Positions 37,969-48,712 of a stretch of 64,000 bases of DNA are shown here, piece after piece. Within the stretch, counting starts at the first letter, position 1. Each line of letters begins with the position of its first letter. The position numbers and the translations under genes were made by a program. The notes below the pieces were generated by a model. That model did no database searches and had not been told where the DNA came from. It was given only the letters and a program-made list of their open reading frames with translations. Source of the stretch: an uncultured Bacilli bacterium. Its GTDB lineage: Bacteria; Bacillota_I; Bacilli_A; RF39; UBA660. Location of the stretch: assembly GCA_947589735.1 (NCBI GenBank), contig CANQCR010000001.1, positions 62,001 through 126,000 of the forward strand, written 5' to 3'.

Positions 37969-40523
37969 TAGATGTTGAAATTATCAAGGAAATCATCAAT
38001 CGTCATAATTCTTTCATCAACACTTTTTAAAGATACTTCTTTAGGTGCCTCTTCTTTCACTTCTTCTAGAGGTTCTTTAGCCTTTTCTTTTTTGATATTA
38101 GGATTTTCTAATTCCCGACCTATAAAGACATCTAATAAAGCCTGTTTTGTAAATTGTGTTCCGGTACTATAACGATCAGCAATTGGTAATTCCGTTATCT
38201 TTAATTCTTTAAAGTCATCTTTCGTCTTATAAACTAACAGTTGATGATGATTAATAATAAAGGCTTTAAAAATATAATATGGATTAGTCTTAACATCCCG
38301 AACGACTAATACACCTTTACGACCTCTACTCGTTTGTTCAAACTCACTTAGTTTAACTCTTTTACCTGTTCCTTTAGAAGTTATAATGGTAAGCATATCT
38401 TCATCAGTATACGTACTAGCACTAACGACAGCATCATTTTTTAAACCGATAGCTTTAACGCCCGCACTTCTTAAACCGGTTATAGGTACTTCACTTAATT
38501 TATATTTCAAGCCATAACCATTATGGGTTGTAATAAAGACGTCATCACCATCATTAGGATCAACACTAATAACATAATCACCATCTTTTAATTTCATACA
38601 CGTAATTGGTTTTGTATAGCGTTGAACTTTAAACTCAGCTAATGATGTTCTTTTAACCATACCATTAGCGGTAAAGATTGTAATCGTCTTCTTTTCATCA
38701 AACTTAACAACGGGATAAGCAAAGATAATTTCTTCATCCGCGCTTAGTTTAATAATATTACTGATATGTTTACCTAAATCTTTCCATTTTAAATCAGGAA
38801 TCTCATAGACAGGGACATACAAATAATTACCTAAATTAGTAAATAGTAAGATTGTATCCATTGTATTTAATTGATATAACCCTAGTAAATAATCGCCTTC
38901 TTTTAGCGTTGTTCTTTCATCAGAAGCCGAATAACTTCTTAAAGAAACTCTTTTAACATAGCCTTCCCTACTAACAGCAACAACACAATCTTCTTTTGGA
39001 ATCATTTGGGTAGCATCAATTTTAATCTCGGTTATTTCATCTTTTATTTCTGTTATACGTGGTGTGGCATACTCTTGTTTAATCTTTCTTAATTCTTCTT
39101 TCATAACACTCTTTAAGCGTTCTTCATTAGATAAGATTTCTTCTAAACCTTTGATAATTAATTGAAGATTTTTATATTCTTCTTCTGAGACGGTAACATC
39201 CGTATTGGTCAGGCGATATAATTGTAAGTTAACAATAGCTTCAGCTTGCTCTTTAGTAAAAGCATATTCTTTAACTAAATTATCAACAGCGTCACCTTTG
39301 TTTTTACTTTTACGAATCGTTTTAATAACTTCATCTAATATATCTAAAGCTTTAATCAAACCTTCAACGATATGCATTCTAGCTTTAGCATGTTCTAAAT
39401 CAAAGCGTGTTCTTCTCGTGATAACCTCTTTTTGATGCCGAATATAAGCATCTAAAATATCCAAGACTCCGACAACCATCGGACGACGATTAACAATTGC
39501 AATCGCGTTATAAGAATAATTAATTTGTAATTCCGTATTCTTAAAAAGATAATTTAAGATGGTATCAACTTTCGCATCTTTTTTAAGATCTAAGACGATT
39601 CTAACTGCTTCCTCACGGTCAGACTCATCACGGACTTCAATTAAACCATCGATTTTTTTATCATAGATAAAATCAGCTATCTTTTTAACTAAATCTCTTT
39701 TATTTACTTCAAAAGGAATATTGTGGATAATAACTTGTTTTTTACCCTTATCTTCAACCACTTCATATTTAGAACGAACGACAATTCGTCCCCGACCAGA
39801 AGATAAGGCCTCTCTTATTTCTTTTACCCCTTCAACAATGCCACCAGTTGGAAAATCAGGCCCCTTGATGATATCTAAAATTGTTTCAAGGTGACAATTT
39901 GGTGAATCAATCCGTTTAATGGTCGCATCGATTACTTCCCCTAAATTATGGGGAGGAATCTCCGTTGCATATCCAGCACTGATGCCTTTAGCGCCATTAA
40001 CTAATAGATTAGGATATTTGGCTGGTAAGACCGTTGGTTCATACAAAGTATCATCGAAGTTAGGGGCCCACTCAATCGTATCTTTATCGATATCTTTTAA
40101 TAGCTCACCACTAATTTTTGATAACCGAGCTTCCGTATAACGATAAGCAGCCGGACCATCACCATCCATGGAACCATTATTACCATGCATATCGATGTAG
40201 CAAACATTTTGCTTCCACCACTGACTCATATGAACTAAGGCTTCATAAATACTAGAATCACCATGAGGATGATAATGCCCCATAACATTACCAACAGCGG
40301 TTGCTGACTTTTTATGAGGACGATCATAAGTGTTATGATCTCTAAACATCGCATATAAAATACGACGTTGAACGGGTTTTAAACCATCACGAACATCAGG
40401 GATAGCGCGGTTTTGAATAATGTCTTTAGCGTATTGACCAAAGCGTTCACCCATAATCTCTTCTAAAGTATAATCATAAATTTTGCCTAGTACTACTTCG
40501 GTTTCATCTTGTTTCTTCTTCAT
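37968..40523 (-). CDS. parC: DNA topoisomerase IV subunit A
   Basis: RAIPDVRDGLKPVQRRILYAM, YHPHGDSSIYEALV, HGNNGSMDGDGPAAYRYTEARLS. Confidence 0.92.
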   Translation of the reverse strand: MKKKQDETEVVLGKIYDYTLEEIMGERFGQYAKDIIQNRAIPDVRDGLKPVQRRILYAMFRDHNTYDRPHKKSATAVGNVMGHYHPHGDSSIYEALVHMSQWWKQNVCYIDMHGNNGSMDGDGPAAYRYTEARLSKISGELLKDIDKDTIEWAPNFDDTLYEPTVLPAKYPNLLVNGAKGISAGYATEIPPHNLGEVIDATIKRIDSPNCHLETILDIIKGPDFPTGGIVEGVKEIREALSSGRGRIVVRSKYEVVEDKGKKQVIIHNIPFEVNKRDLVKKIADFIYDKKIDGLIEVRDESDREEAVRIVLDLKKDAKVDTILNYLFKNTELQINYSYNAIAIVNRRPMVVGVLDILDAYIRHQKEVITRRTRFDLEHAKARMHIVEGLIKALDILDEVIKTIRKSKNKGDAVDNLVKEYAFTKEQAEAIVNLQLYRLTNTDVTVSEEEYKNLQLIIKGLEEILSNEERLKSVMKEELRKIKQEYATPRITEIKDEITEIKIDATQMIPKEDCVVAVSREGYVKRVSLRSYSASDERTTLKEGDYLLGLYQLNTMDTILLFTNLGNYLYVPVYEIPDLKWKDLGKHISNIIKLSADEEIIFAYPVVKFDEKKTITIFTANGMVKRTSLAEFKVQRYTKPITCMKLKDGDYVISVDPNDGDDVFITTHNGYGLKYKLSEVPITGLRSAGVKAIGLKNDAVVSASTYTDEDMLTIITSKGTGKRVKLSEFEQTSRGRKGVLVVRDVKTNPYYIFKAFIINHHQLLVYKTKDDFKELKITELPIADRYSTGTQFTKQALLDVFIGRELENPNIKKEKAKEPLEEVKEEAPKEVSLKSVDERIMTIDDFLDNFNI

Positions 40524-40531
40524 AGTTCCTC

Positions 40532-42442
40532 CTAATCAATTTTATAATTATCCTCTAAAGAGAACTCGACATTCTCTTCAATCCAAGCCTTTCTTGGGTC
40601 AACTTTATCACCCATTAAAACGGACACTCTTTTCTCAGCTAAAGCAGCATCATTGATACTTACTTTAATTAGGCTACGGGTTTTAGGATCCATTGTTGTC
40701 TCCCATAGTTGCACGGCATCCATCTCACCTAAACCTTTATAACGCTGTGTTTTTGTAGGCTTTCCTTTATATTTTTCTAATAATAGGCGTCTATCTTCTT
40801 CCGTCCAAGCATACTCGCCTTCTTTGCCGCATTCAATCTTGTATAATGGTGGCATCGCTATATAAAGATGTCCGGTTTCAATAAGCGGTTTCATATAACG
40901 ATAAAAGAAAGTAAGCAATAAGATTTGAATATGTGAGCCATCGACATCGGCATCAGTCATAATAATGATTTTATCATAATTGCTATCTTTAATATCAAAA
41001 TCGCTTCCGGCGCCAGCCCCAATCGCATGAATCATCGTATTGATTTCTTCATTTTTATAAGCTTCTTCTAAACTAGCTTTTTCTGTATTTAAAACTTTAC
41101 CACGTAAAGGTAAAATAGCTTGATATTTACGGTCCCGTCCTGTTTTCGCACTACCGCCAGCGGAATCTCCCTCAACTAAGAATAATTCGTTAATAGCGGG
41201 ATTCTTTGATTGAGCCGGGGTTAATTTACCACTAATAAGACGTTCTTTTTTACCCTTATCTTTACCATTACGAGCTTCATCACGAGCTTTCCTTGCAGCC
41301 TCCCTAACATTTTTGCTTTTAACAATTTTCTCCAAAATCTTTGTTGCAACTTCTTTATTCTCCTCAAGGAAAAATTGCAATTTCTCAGTCACAATACTTT
41401 CAACGACGGTTCTTGCACTTGGAGTACCTAACTTTGATTTTGTTTGGCCTTCAAATTGTAAAAGATTTTCGGGTATTTTTAAACTGATAACAGCTGTTAA
41501 ACCCTCTCTTGTATCCGGTCCTTCTAAGTTTTTATCCTTGGCCTTTAAAAAGCCATTACTTCTAGCATAGTCATTAAAAACTTTCGTAAGAGCCGTTTTA
41601 AAACCAACTTCATGGGAACCACCATCAATCGTTTTAACATTGTTAACAAAAGAGACAATATTCTCATTATAAGTTTGCGTATATTGAAAAGCAATAGCTA
41701 CTTCAATCTTATCTTTAAGGCCATTAAAGGTTACAACTTTATGAAGACAATCACGATCATCATTAATATATTCAACAAAAGATTGTAAGCCATTATCATA
41801 GTGAAAGGTCTCACTCTTCTTATCTTCTTCATCAATAATTTCAACCGTTAATCCCTTAAGCAAAAAGGCACTTTCTTGCATTCTTTCACAAATGGTTGTA
41901 AAAGAAAAATTCGTTGTTGAAAAGATTTCATCATCAGGCATAAAACGGACTTTCGTTCCTGTTTTACTCGTTTTATCACCACGGGTTAATTTCTTATCAA
42001 CCTTGCCACCATCTTTAAAAGAGATAAACCATTCATAACCATCTCTTTTAATGGTAACTTCCATCCATTTAGATAAAGCATTAACAACCGATGCACCAAC
42101 ACCGTGCAAACCACCAGAAACGGAATAACCGCTACTTTCAAATTTACCACCAGCATGAAGCATCGTATAGATTACCTCTGGCGTGTCTTTTCCCGTCGCA
42201 TGTTTACCAACTGGCACACCACGACCTTCATCTTCAACACTGACACTATGATCAGCATGTAAGATTATTCTAATTCTATTACCATAACCATTAATAACTT
42301 CATCAATAGAGTTATCAACAATCTCCCAAACTAAATGGTGTAAACCCTTCTTATCGGTCGAACCGATATACATACCAGGCCTTTTTCTTACGGCTTCTAA
42401 GCCCTCTAATACTTTAATTGATGATTCATCATATTTTGCCAT
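40532..42442 (-). CDS. parE: DNA topoisomerase IV subunit B
   Basis: RKRPGMYIGSTDKKGLHHLVWEIVDNSIDE, EGDSAGGSAK, DADVDGSHIQ; adjacent parC. Confidence 0.92.
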   Translation of the reverse strand: MAKYDESSIKVLEGLEAVRKRPGMYIGSTDKKGLHHLVWEIVDNSIDEVINGYGNRIRIILHADHSVSVEDEGRGVPVGKHATGKDTPEVIYTMLHAGGKFESSGYSVSGGLHGVGASVVNALSKWMEVTIKRDGYEWFISFKDGGKVDKKLTRGDKTSKTGTKVRFMPDDEIFSTTNFSFTTICERMQESAFLLKGLTVEIIDEEDKKSETFHYDNGLQSFVEYINDDRDCLHKVVTFNGLKDKIEVAIAFQYTQTYNENIVSFVNNVKTIDGGSHEVGFKTALTKVFNDYARSNGFLKAKDKNLEGPDTREGLTAVISLKIPENLLQFEGQTKSKLGTPSARTVVESIVTEKLQFFLEENKEVATKILEKIVKSKNVREAARKARDEARNGKDKGKKERLISGKLTPAQSKNPAINELFLVEGDSAGGSAKTGRDRKYQAILPLRGKVLNTEKASLEEAYKNEEINTMIHAIGAGAGSDFDIKDSNYDKIIIMTDADVDGSHIQILLLTFFYRYMKPLIETGHLYIAMPPLYKIECGKEGEYAWTEEDRRLLLEKYKGKPTKTQRYKGLGEMDAVQLWETTMDPKTRSLIKVSINDAALAEKRVSVLMGDKVDPRKAWIEENVEFSLEDNYKID

Positions 42443-42457
42443 ATTACCACCTTAAAC

Positions 42458-42486
42458 ATTATATCAAAAAAAAGACTTCTTGACAA
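42458..42486 (-). promoter_or_regulatory. Promoter of parEC: TTGTCA-N17-TATAAT
   Basis: Direct reading on minus strand. Confidence 0.7.
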
Positions 42487-42524
42487 ACAATTAGCCTTTT
42501 TTCCTTATTTTTCCTTACCAAAAA

Positions 42525-45062
42525 CTACTTTGGTAACAAATCTTTTAACTCGGTTAAGAGACTTAGTGCTTCCATTGGGGTTGTATTCATCGGATCAATT
42601 TCTTTAAGACGTTCTTCAACTTTTGATGATGTATTTAAAATAAGATCATCAAGTGGTAGAGCCTCTTGAACTTTAATATCTCTTTTGGCTTCTTTAGCCT
42701 CATATACTTTTAAAATAGTTGAAGCCCGGTTAATAAGCTTAGATGGTAAAGATGCTAATTTAGCAACATGAATACCATAACTCTTATCAACGCTACCTTC
42801 TTCTATCTTATGAAGGAAAGTAATCTCACCATTCTCTTCATGAGCTGCGACATGAATATTTTTAAGATTTTCTAAAGTATCTTCCAAATCCGTTAATTCA
42901 TGGTAGTGAGTTGAAAACAAAGTCTTACATTTGATATGGTCATGAATATATTCAATGATAGCTTGCGCTAAGGCCATACCATCAAAAGTAGCTGTACCTC
43001 TTCCTAATTCATCAAATAAAACTAAACTATTACTTGTAGCATTACTAATAGCATAGTTAGCTTCTTTCATCTCCACCATAAAGGTTGACTCGCCACTAAC
43101 CAAGTCATCACTAGCGCCAATTCTTGTATATATCGCATCAAAGATAGGTAAAATAGCTTCTTTAGCAGGAACGAAACAACCGATTTGGGCCATAATAACC
43201 GTTATCGCTAGTTGCCGCATATAAGTACTTTTACCAGCCATATTAGGTCCCGTAATAAGTTCGATATTGGTCTTTTTATCCATAATGATATCATTACATA
43301 CATATTCACTATCCAAGACTTTTTCCACAACCGCATGGCGATTAGCTGTTAAATAGATTTCTCTTTCATCAGTTATGGTTGGTCTTATGTAATTATTTTC
43401 TTCACTAACGGTTGCAAAAGACTGTAAGACATCAATCTCACTAATCGTTCTAGATATCGCTTGAAGTCTTGGTATATATGCTTTTACTTTTTCTCTGATA
43501 TCTGTAAATAAATTATATTCTAATTCAATAATGCGCTCTTCAGCATTAAGAATTAAAGCTTCCTTTTCTTTTAAAATCGGACTGATATAACGTTCACAGT
43601 TACTTAAGGTTTGCTTTCTTTCATACCCATATTCTTCTTTAACTTGACTAGTAGCGCCTTTGGATACTTCAATATAGTAGCCAAAAACTTTATTGTAGCC
43701 AACTCTTAGATTTTTTATTCCTGTCCTTTCCCTTTCGGAAGCTTCGAACTTAGCAACAAAGTCTTTACCACCCTTACGAAGTGATTTTAATTCATCAAGT
43801 TCACTATTATATCCTTCTTTAATTAAGTATCCTTCTTTTAAACCAACGGGAGGATTCTCATAGATACTTTGTTCTAATAAGTTATACAAATCATCTAGCG
43901 TTTCAATATTTTGATATTTTAAGGCTGATAAAATAACGCTAATATCAGGTAAAACCTTAAGACTTGATTTTAACTGTAGTAAGTCTCTAGCATTCGCATT
44001 ACCAAAAGCAACCCGGCCTGATAATCTTTCTAAATCATATACTTCATACAATAGATTTTTTAAGTCTTCTCTTAAGATAAACTCTTTCATTAAAGATTCG
44101 ACAATGTCATAACGAGCATTAATTTCATCTTTATTGATAAGTGGATTTTCAATATAACTTTTAAGCATTCTCGCACCCATCGCGGTTTTGGTTTTATCTA
44201 AAACCCAAATAAGTGAATAGTTACGTTGTTTTAATCTTAAGGTCTCCGTAAGTTCAAGATTCCTTTTGGTATGAATATCCATCTTTAAGACATTTTTATT
44301 TTCTTTAACAATTGCCTTTTGAATATGGGATAAAGAACGCATTTGTGTTTTCGTTATATAAGCTAGTAGATGTTTAATAACTCTTACTAAGCGTTCATCT
44401 TGAATATCTTCATAGACATAAGGATATGATGTTTCTTCTTCATCGGTACTGATACTGATGACAATCTTAAATTGATTTTTTAGAATATTGGTAATACTAC
44501 TATCTAACTTCGTATCGGTAACAATTTCTTTTAAATCTAAAGAGACAATTTCACTTACTAAGTTACTAGCATTATGACTTAATAAAGTAGCATAAAGAAT
44601 ACCTGTCGTTATATCCATATAACTTAAGGCATAAGCATTGCCAACATCGATAACACTACCAATATAGTTGAAATCATTTTCGGGTAAAGATTCACCTAAC
44701 GTCATCGTCCCTTTACTGATAATTTGAATAAGGCCACGATCAACAAGCCCCTTAGCTAAAGCGGGATCTTCTAATTGTTCACATATTCCTACTTTATATC
44801 CTTTGTCAACTAATTTTTCGATATAGACATTAACAGCATGATGTGGCACACCACACATTGGGACTCTTTCTTCTAACCCGGCACTTCTTCCTGTTAAAGT
44901 AAGTTCCAGTTCTCGTGATACCATAACGGCATCTTCAAAGAACACTTCATAGAAGTCACCTAAACGAAACAAAATAATAACATCGGGATTAGATTTTTTA
45001 ATATCAATATATTGTCGCATCATCGGCGTAATTTTATTTAAATCAACATCCGCCATCTTCAT
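42525..45062 (-). CDS. mutS: DNA mismatch repair protein MutS
   Basis: TPMMRQYIDIKKSNPDVIILFRLGDFYE, GPNMAGKSTYMRQ, FDELGRGTATFDGMALA; start set at MKMADV. Confidence 0.97.
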   Translation of the reverse strand: MKMADVDLNKITPMMRQYIDIKKSNPDVIILFRLGDFYEVFFEDAVMVSRELELTLTGRSAGLEERVPMCGVPHHAVNVYIEKLVDKGYKVGICEQLEDPALAKGLVDRGLIQIISKGTMTLGESLPENDFNYIGSVIDVGNAYALSYMDITTGILYATLLSHNASNLVSEIVSLDLKEIVTDTKLDSSITNILKNQFKIVISISTDEEETSYPYVYEDIQDERLVRVIKHLLAYITKTQMRSLSHIQKAIVKENKNVLKMDIHTKRNLELTETLRLKQRNYSLIWVLDKTKTAMGARMLKSYIENPLINKDEINARYDIVESLMKEFILREDLKNLLYEVYDLERLSGRVAFGNANARDLLQLKSSLKVLPDISVILSALKYQNIETLDDLYNLLEQSIYENPPVGLKEGYLIKEGYNSELDELKSLRKGGKDFVAKFEASERERTGIKNLRVGYNKVFGYYIEVSKGATSQVKEEYGYERKQTLSNCERYISPILKEKEALILNAEERIIELEYNLFTDIREKVKAYIPRLQAISRTISEIDVLQSFATVSEENNYIRPTITDEREIYLTANRHAVVEKVLDSEYVCNDIIMDKKTNIELITGPNMAGKSTYMRQLAITVIMAQIGCFVPAKEAILPIFDAIYTRIGASDDLVSGESTFMVEMKEANYAISNATSNSLVLFDELGRGTATFDGMALAQAIIEYIHDHIKCKTLFSTHYHELTDLEDTLENLKNIHVAAHEENGEITFLHKIEEGSVDKSYGIHVAKLASLPSKLINRASTILKVYEAKEAKRDIKVQEALPLDDLILNTSSKVEERLKEIDPMNTTPMEALSLLTELKDLLPK

Positions 45063-45087
45063 ACTACCACCAATGTTTATTTTAACA

Positions 45088-45116
45088 CAAAAAATAGACA
45101 AAAGTCTATTTTTTCA
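45088..45116 (-). terminator. Intrinsic terminator
   Basis: AAAAAATAGACTTTTGTCTATTTTTTG minus strand. Confidence 0.7.
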
Positions 45117-46137
45117 TTATCTTATCCTCCAAGTATTTTAGTGCATCTTCAAATGTTTCAACCTTAACAATATCGATGCCGTAGCCTTTTTCTTTCTTTA
45201 ATTTCATTGCCTCATCATAGTTTTCAAAAGCGGGAGCGAAAAAGACATCAGCTTTATCTTTAACAGCTCCTTTTAATTTATATTCAATGCCACCAACGGC
45301 GCCGACATTACCATCCGTATCAAGGGTGCCGGTTCCCGCAATTGTCTTGCCACCGGTTATATCATCTTTAACAAGACTATTATAAACGGCTAAAGAAATC
45401 ATGAGGCCCCCACTTGGACCATACTCAAGGTCATTAAAAGTAAAATCATACTCAGGATCTGTTTCTAATTCATATTCAACACCGATTTGAACACCAATTA
45501 CGGGTTGATCATCCTCGCCCGTATAAACTATTTTTCTTGTATACTCTTGGCCATCATTGATAACTTTAACTGTTGAAGTATCACCAATTTTCTTTTTAGC
45601 AATAAAAGTACCTAATTCATCATAATTATTTACTTCAAAATCATCAATCGTAATTATTTGATCCCCAACTTCAAGGTCACTATTACTATCTTCAAACTTA
45701 TAGATAACGTAACATTTCTCGTTTTTTATTTCCACCTTTTTATCAGCTTTCTGATAGGCATACATAATAGCCGTCGTGTAAGACTGATGCATTAGAATAC
45801 TCTGCCTTATTAAATCGGTTTCATAAGTTAGAGTTCCAACATTAGCATCAGATTTAGGATTAATCGTCCAATCAGGATGTAATTTGGCCATAATAAGGAC
45901 AGGAATAGTCCCTCTTAGCTCACTGACATAAGTTAAATTGATAGTTCCTTTCGCTTTATAAGCATCATCAACTTTAACTTTATCATTAATATTATCTAGG
46001 CCACCAGGTCTATCAACATAATAGGGAAACTCATAAAAGCAAACAAAAAAAGTTACAATTAAAACAAGAGCATTAATAAAAATAGCTTTTAAAGGTATAT
46101 ACTTATCTTTTTCCGTTATATCTTCATTATCTTTCAT
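45106..46137 (-). CDS. ylbL: PDZ domain-containing Lon-like S16 peptidase (YlbL/SepM-like)
   Basis: GPSGGLMISLAVYN (catalytic Ser), GKTIAGTGTLDTDGNVGAVGGIEYKLKGA; N-terminal TM. Confidence 0.9.
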   Translation of the reverse strand: MKDNEDITEKDKYIPLKAIFINALVLIVTFFVCFYEFPYYVDRPGGLDNINDKVKVDDAYKAKGTINLTYVSELRGTIPVLIMAKLHPDWTINPKSDANVGTLTYETDLIRQSILMHQSYTTAIMYAYQKADKKVEIKNEKCYVIYKFEDSNSDLEVGDQIITIDDFEVNNYDELGTFIAKKKIGDTSTVKVINDGQEYTRKIVYTGEDDQPVIGVQIGVEYELETDPEYDFTFNDLEYGPSGGLMISLAVYNSLVKDDITGGKTIAGTGTLDTDGNVGAVGGIEYKLKGAVKDKADVFFAPAFENYDEAMKLKKEKGYGIDIVKVETFEDALKYLEDKIMKK

Positions 46138-46172
46138 AAATCACTACCCTTTAAAATAATAGCATATTTCTA

Positions 46173-46205
46173 AAAAAAAATATAGCCATCAAAAGGCTAT
46201 ATTTA
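46173..46205 (-). terminator. Intrinsic terminator
   Basis: AATATAGCCTTTTGATGGCTATATTTTTTTTT minus strand. Confidence 0.75.
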
Positions 46206-46217
46206 ATTATTTCTATT

Positions 46218-47711
46218 TTATAGTTTTAATGTAAATACATTATCATCATAATCATAATACTCAGCCACTTCATTAGATTCAGCTGCAGGTTCTGGTTCTG
46301 GGGCTGGTTCTGAGTATGTCTCAGCTGGTGCTGAATATGTTTCTACTGCTGGAGCTGGAGCTGGTGCCGCAGGAGCTGAATATGTCTCAGTTGCTTGAGC
46401 TGCTGCTGGTGCCGCAGGTGCTGAATATGTTTCTGCTGCTGGAGCTGGTTCAGAGTATGTTTCTACAGGTGTAGACTCAATACTAGCTTCAACATCACCG
46501 GTCGTTGTAACATTATCACTTGTAACAGTAACTGTTCCGGCTGATGGTAACTCTTCAATTACAGAATCTACTTCACTAGCTTCAGTAACAGTATCTTGTG
46601 TTTCAGAATAATCATCAAATGCTTCATCTACATAAGATTCAGTTGTTTCTTCAACTATTTCAGATTGAGCCTCTGGTGCAGCCTCATTTTGAACGACATT
46701 TCCAGGAATCTCTTCTGGATGGGCAGCATACCAGTTATCATGAGCCTTTTGAGACTCCCACAATCCACCATCATATGGGCTAGTATAACCTTCAAAATCA
46801 TCTTGTTGTTGTTCCTCTTGTGGTGTTGAAGTTTCTTGGTCAGATCCCAAATCTTCTTCATCTTGAGTTAAAGTATCATCGTTTGTAGGAATTTCTTCTG
46901 GATGCTCAGCATACCACGCATCATGTTCAGCTTGAGTCCTCCACAACTGTCCATCATATGGACTACGATATTCGCCATCAGTAGTCTCGTCCTTCTTTTC
47001 AGCGTCTACCCATGAGTTAAGATCTTCTTCAGATTCATAATAATCGCCATTTTCATCTTGTGGTAAATCAAGATCTGGTTCCTCTGGTAGTGGAGTAACA
47101 TCAGGTTCAGGAGTTACAACAATATCACCATCACCTGTACCATAGTCATTATCTTCTTCATCGATTACACCTTGCATTGTTTCAAGGTAGGCTTCTTTGC
47201 TTGTCCAAACACTTCCATCTGGAGCAGTATAAAGTCCTAGTGATGCAGCATATTGTTCTTGAGTCATACCATCATCTGGAATGAACTCTTTTTCAACATA
47301 ATAGTTACCTGGGTCACCATTACTTCCATCATACCAATTGCCAGAGCCACCAGTATAACTACCAGATGTACCACTATAAGTAACACTATCGGAAGCACCT
47401 AAATCTGGTTCCTCTTCTTCATTAACCAAATCCACGTTTTCAACACCTAATTGATCAGCTAAAAACTCATATTGGGATTCAGGTGTTTCCTCTTCTGGAA
47501 CAATATCAACATATGCTGTTTGTGGTGGAGTAAGTTGTGAAGCGTCCTCTTTCGTATCATCTTTTTGACCACAACCGGCTAAAAGAGTTGCGATAAGAAC
47601 AGCTGTAATACTTCCTTGCGCAAGATCAGCTTTAAGCTTACCAGTTTGTAAACGCCATTTTCTACCCAAAGTTTTTTTGATACTTTTCATATTTCTATAT
47701 AAAAATTTCAT
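46218..47711 (-). CDS. Acidic repeat-containing putative lipoprotein
   Basis: Lipobox-like LLAGC after basic N-terminus; repeats SPYDGxLWxxQxxHDxWYAxHPEEIP; ETYSAPA repeats at C-terminus. Confidence 0.7.
   Translation of the reverse strand: MKFLYRNMKSIKKTLGRKWRLQTGKLKADLAQGSITAVLIATLLAGCGQKDDTKEDASQLTPPQTAYVDIVPEEETPESQYEFLADQLGVENVDLVNEEEEPDLGASDSVTYSGTSGSYTGGSGNWYDGSNGDPGNYYVEKEFIPDDGMTQEQYAASLGLYTAPDGSVWTSKEAYLETMQGVIDEEDNDYGTGDGDIVVTPEPDVTPLPEEPDLDLPQDENGDYYESEEDLNSWVDAEKKDETTDGEYRSPYDGQLWRTQAEHDAWYAEHPEEIPTNDDTLTQDEEDLGSDQETSTPQEEQQQDDFEGYTSPYDGGLWESQKAHDNWYAAHPEEIPGNVVQNEAAPEAQSEIVEETTESYVDEAFDDYSETQDTVTEASEVDSVIEELPSAGTVTVTSDNVTTTGDVEASIESTPVETYSEPAPAAETYSAPAAPAAAQATETYSAPAAPAPAPAVETYSAPAETYSEPAPEPEPAAESNEVAEYYDYDDNVFTLKL
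46704..46970 (-). repeat. Two ~28-aa protein-level repeats (46887-46970 and 46704-46787)
   Basis: YRSPYDGQLWRTQAEHDAWYAEHPEEIP and YTSPYDGGLWESQKAHDNWYAAHPEEIP. Confidence 0.9.
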
Positions 47712-47801
47712 AATAACTCCCCTTTCTTTATGAGATGTTGCCTATAATAGCACTTTTTTTGGGTTTTGTCAATTTCAAAATTCTTTTAAATATAATTAAT
47801 T

Positions 47802-48668
47802 ATGGTAAGAAAAATTAGTTTAATCATCATCATAATTTTAACAGTTCTCATTTTTAGAAATTATCCAACCATTAGAGATAACATCATCATGTCATGCGAA
47901 CTATTTCTAAATCGAATTTTTCCATCACTCTTTCCTATGTTTATTATATCATCTATTCTCATAAATCTCAATTTTATTTTTTATATTAAGTTAATTTTCC
48001 ATAATTTACTGACGAAATTATTTAAAATTGATGAAAATACAACCTTTATTTTTCTTATGAGTATCATATCTGGTTGTCCTAGTAATGCGAAAATAGCGAA
48101 AGAAATGTATGAAGATGAAATGATTGATAGAAACGCCGTTCAAAAAGTTATCCTCTTTTCGCATTTTACTAATCCCCTTTTTGTTATCAGTATGGTTAAG
48201 TACCATCCATATTTAGTTCTTTTTGCGCATTATTTTAGTAACATCATCATCGGATTTAGTGTAAGGAAAAAATATATTAGTGAAAAAAGGCAGCATCCTC
48301 TTTCCTATCAAAAAAAGCCTTTTGGTGAAATATTAACGACTTCAATTAATAATGCTATGACAACCCTTTTATTTATTTTAGGAACAATTGTTACCTTTTA
48401 TATCATCACATCTATCATTAATCATCCCATCGCTAGTCTTTTTATAGAAATATCACAAGGACTAAATTATTTAAATAGTCTTTCTTTAAGTATCAAAGCC
48501 CAAACTATTTTATCAGGAGTATTATTATCCTTTGGGGGCTGGTGTATTCATTTTCAAGTATATGGTATTTTAAGTAATTTAAAAATTAAATATCTTCCCT
48601 ACCTTTTAGCTAGAATAGCCCAAGCTTTACTAACCGCCGTTATTATTTTATTGTTTATTCCTAAATAA
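47802..48668 (+). CDS. ylbJ: YlbJ-like membrane protein (nucleoside recognition/sporulation membrane protein family)
   Basis: SCELFLNRIFPSLFPMFIISSIL, SGCPSNAKIAKEMYE, FSHFTNPLFVI. Confidence 0.82.
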   Translation: MVRKISLIIIIILTVLIFRNYPTIRDNIIMSCELFLNRIFPSLFPMFIISSILINLNFIFYIKLIFHNLLTKLFKIDENTTFIFLMSIISGCPSNAKIAKEMYEDEMIDRNAVQKVILFSHFTNPLFVISMVKYHPYLVLFAHYFSNIIIGFSVRKKYISEKRQHPLSYQKKPFGEILTTSINNAMTTLLFILGTIVTFYIITSIINHPIASLFIEISQGLNYLNSLSLSIKAQTILSGVLLSFGGWCIHFQVYGILSNLKIKYLPYLLARIAQALLTAVIILLFIPK

Positions 48669-48712
48669 ACATTTTAGATTATTGTCATATAATATTTTAG
48701 TAAGGAGGCAGC

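Noticed and set aside
46596-46861. ORFs on plus strand (46596..46829, 46598..46783) and alternative minus frame 46655..46861
   Set aside because: They overlap the repeat-containing lipoprotein gene in other frames and have no family signature or RBS; best explained as shadow ORFs
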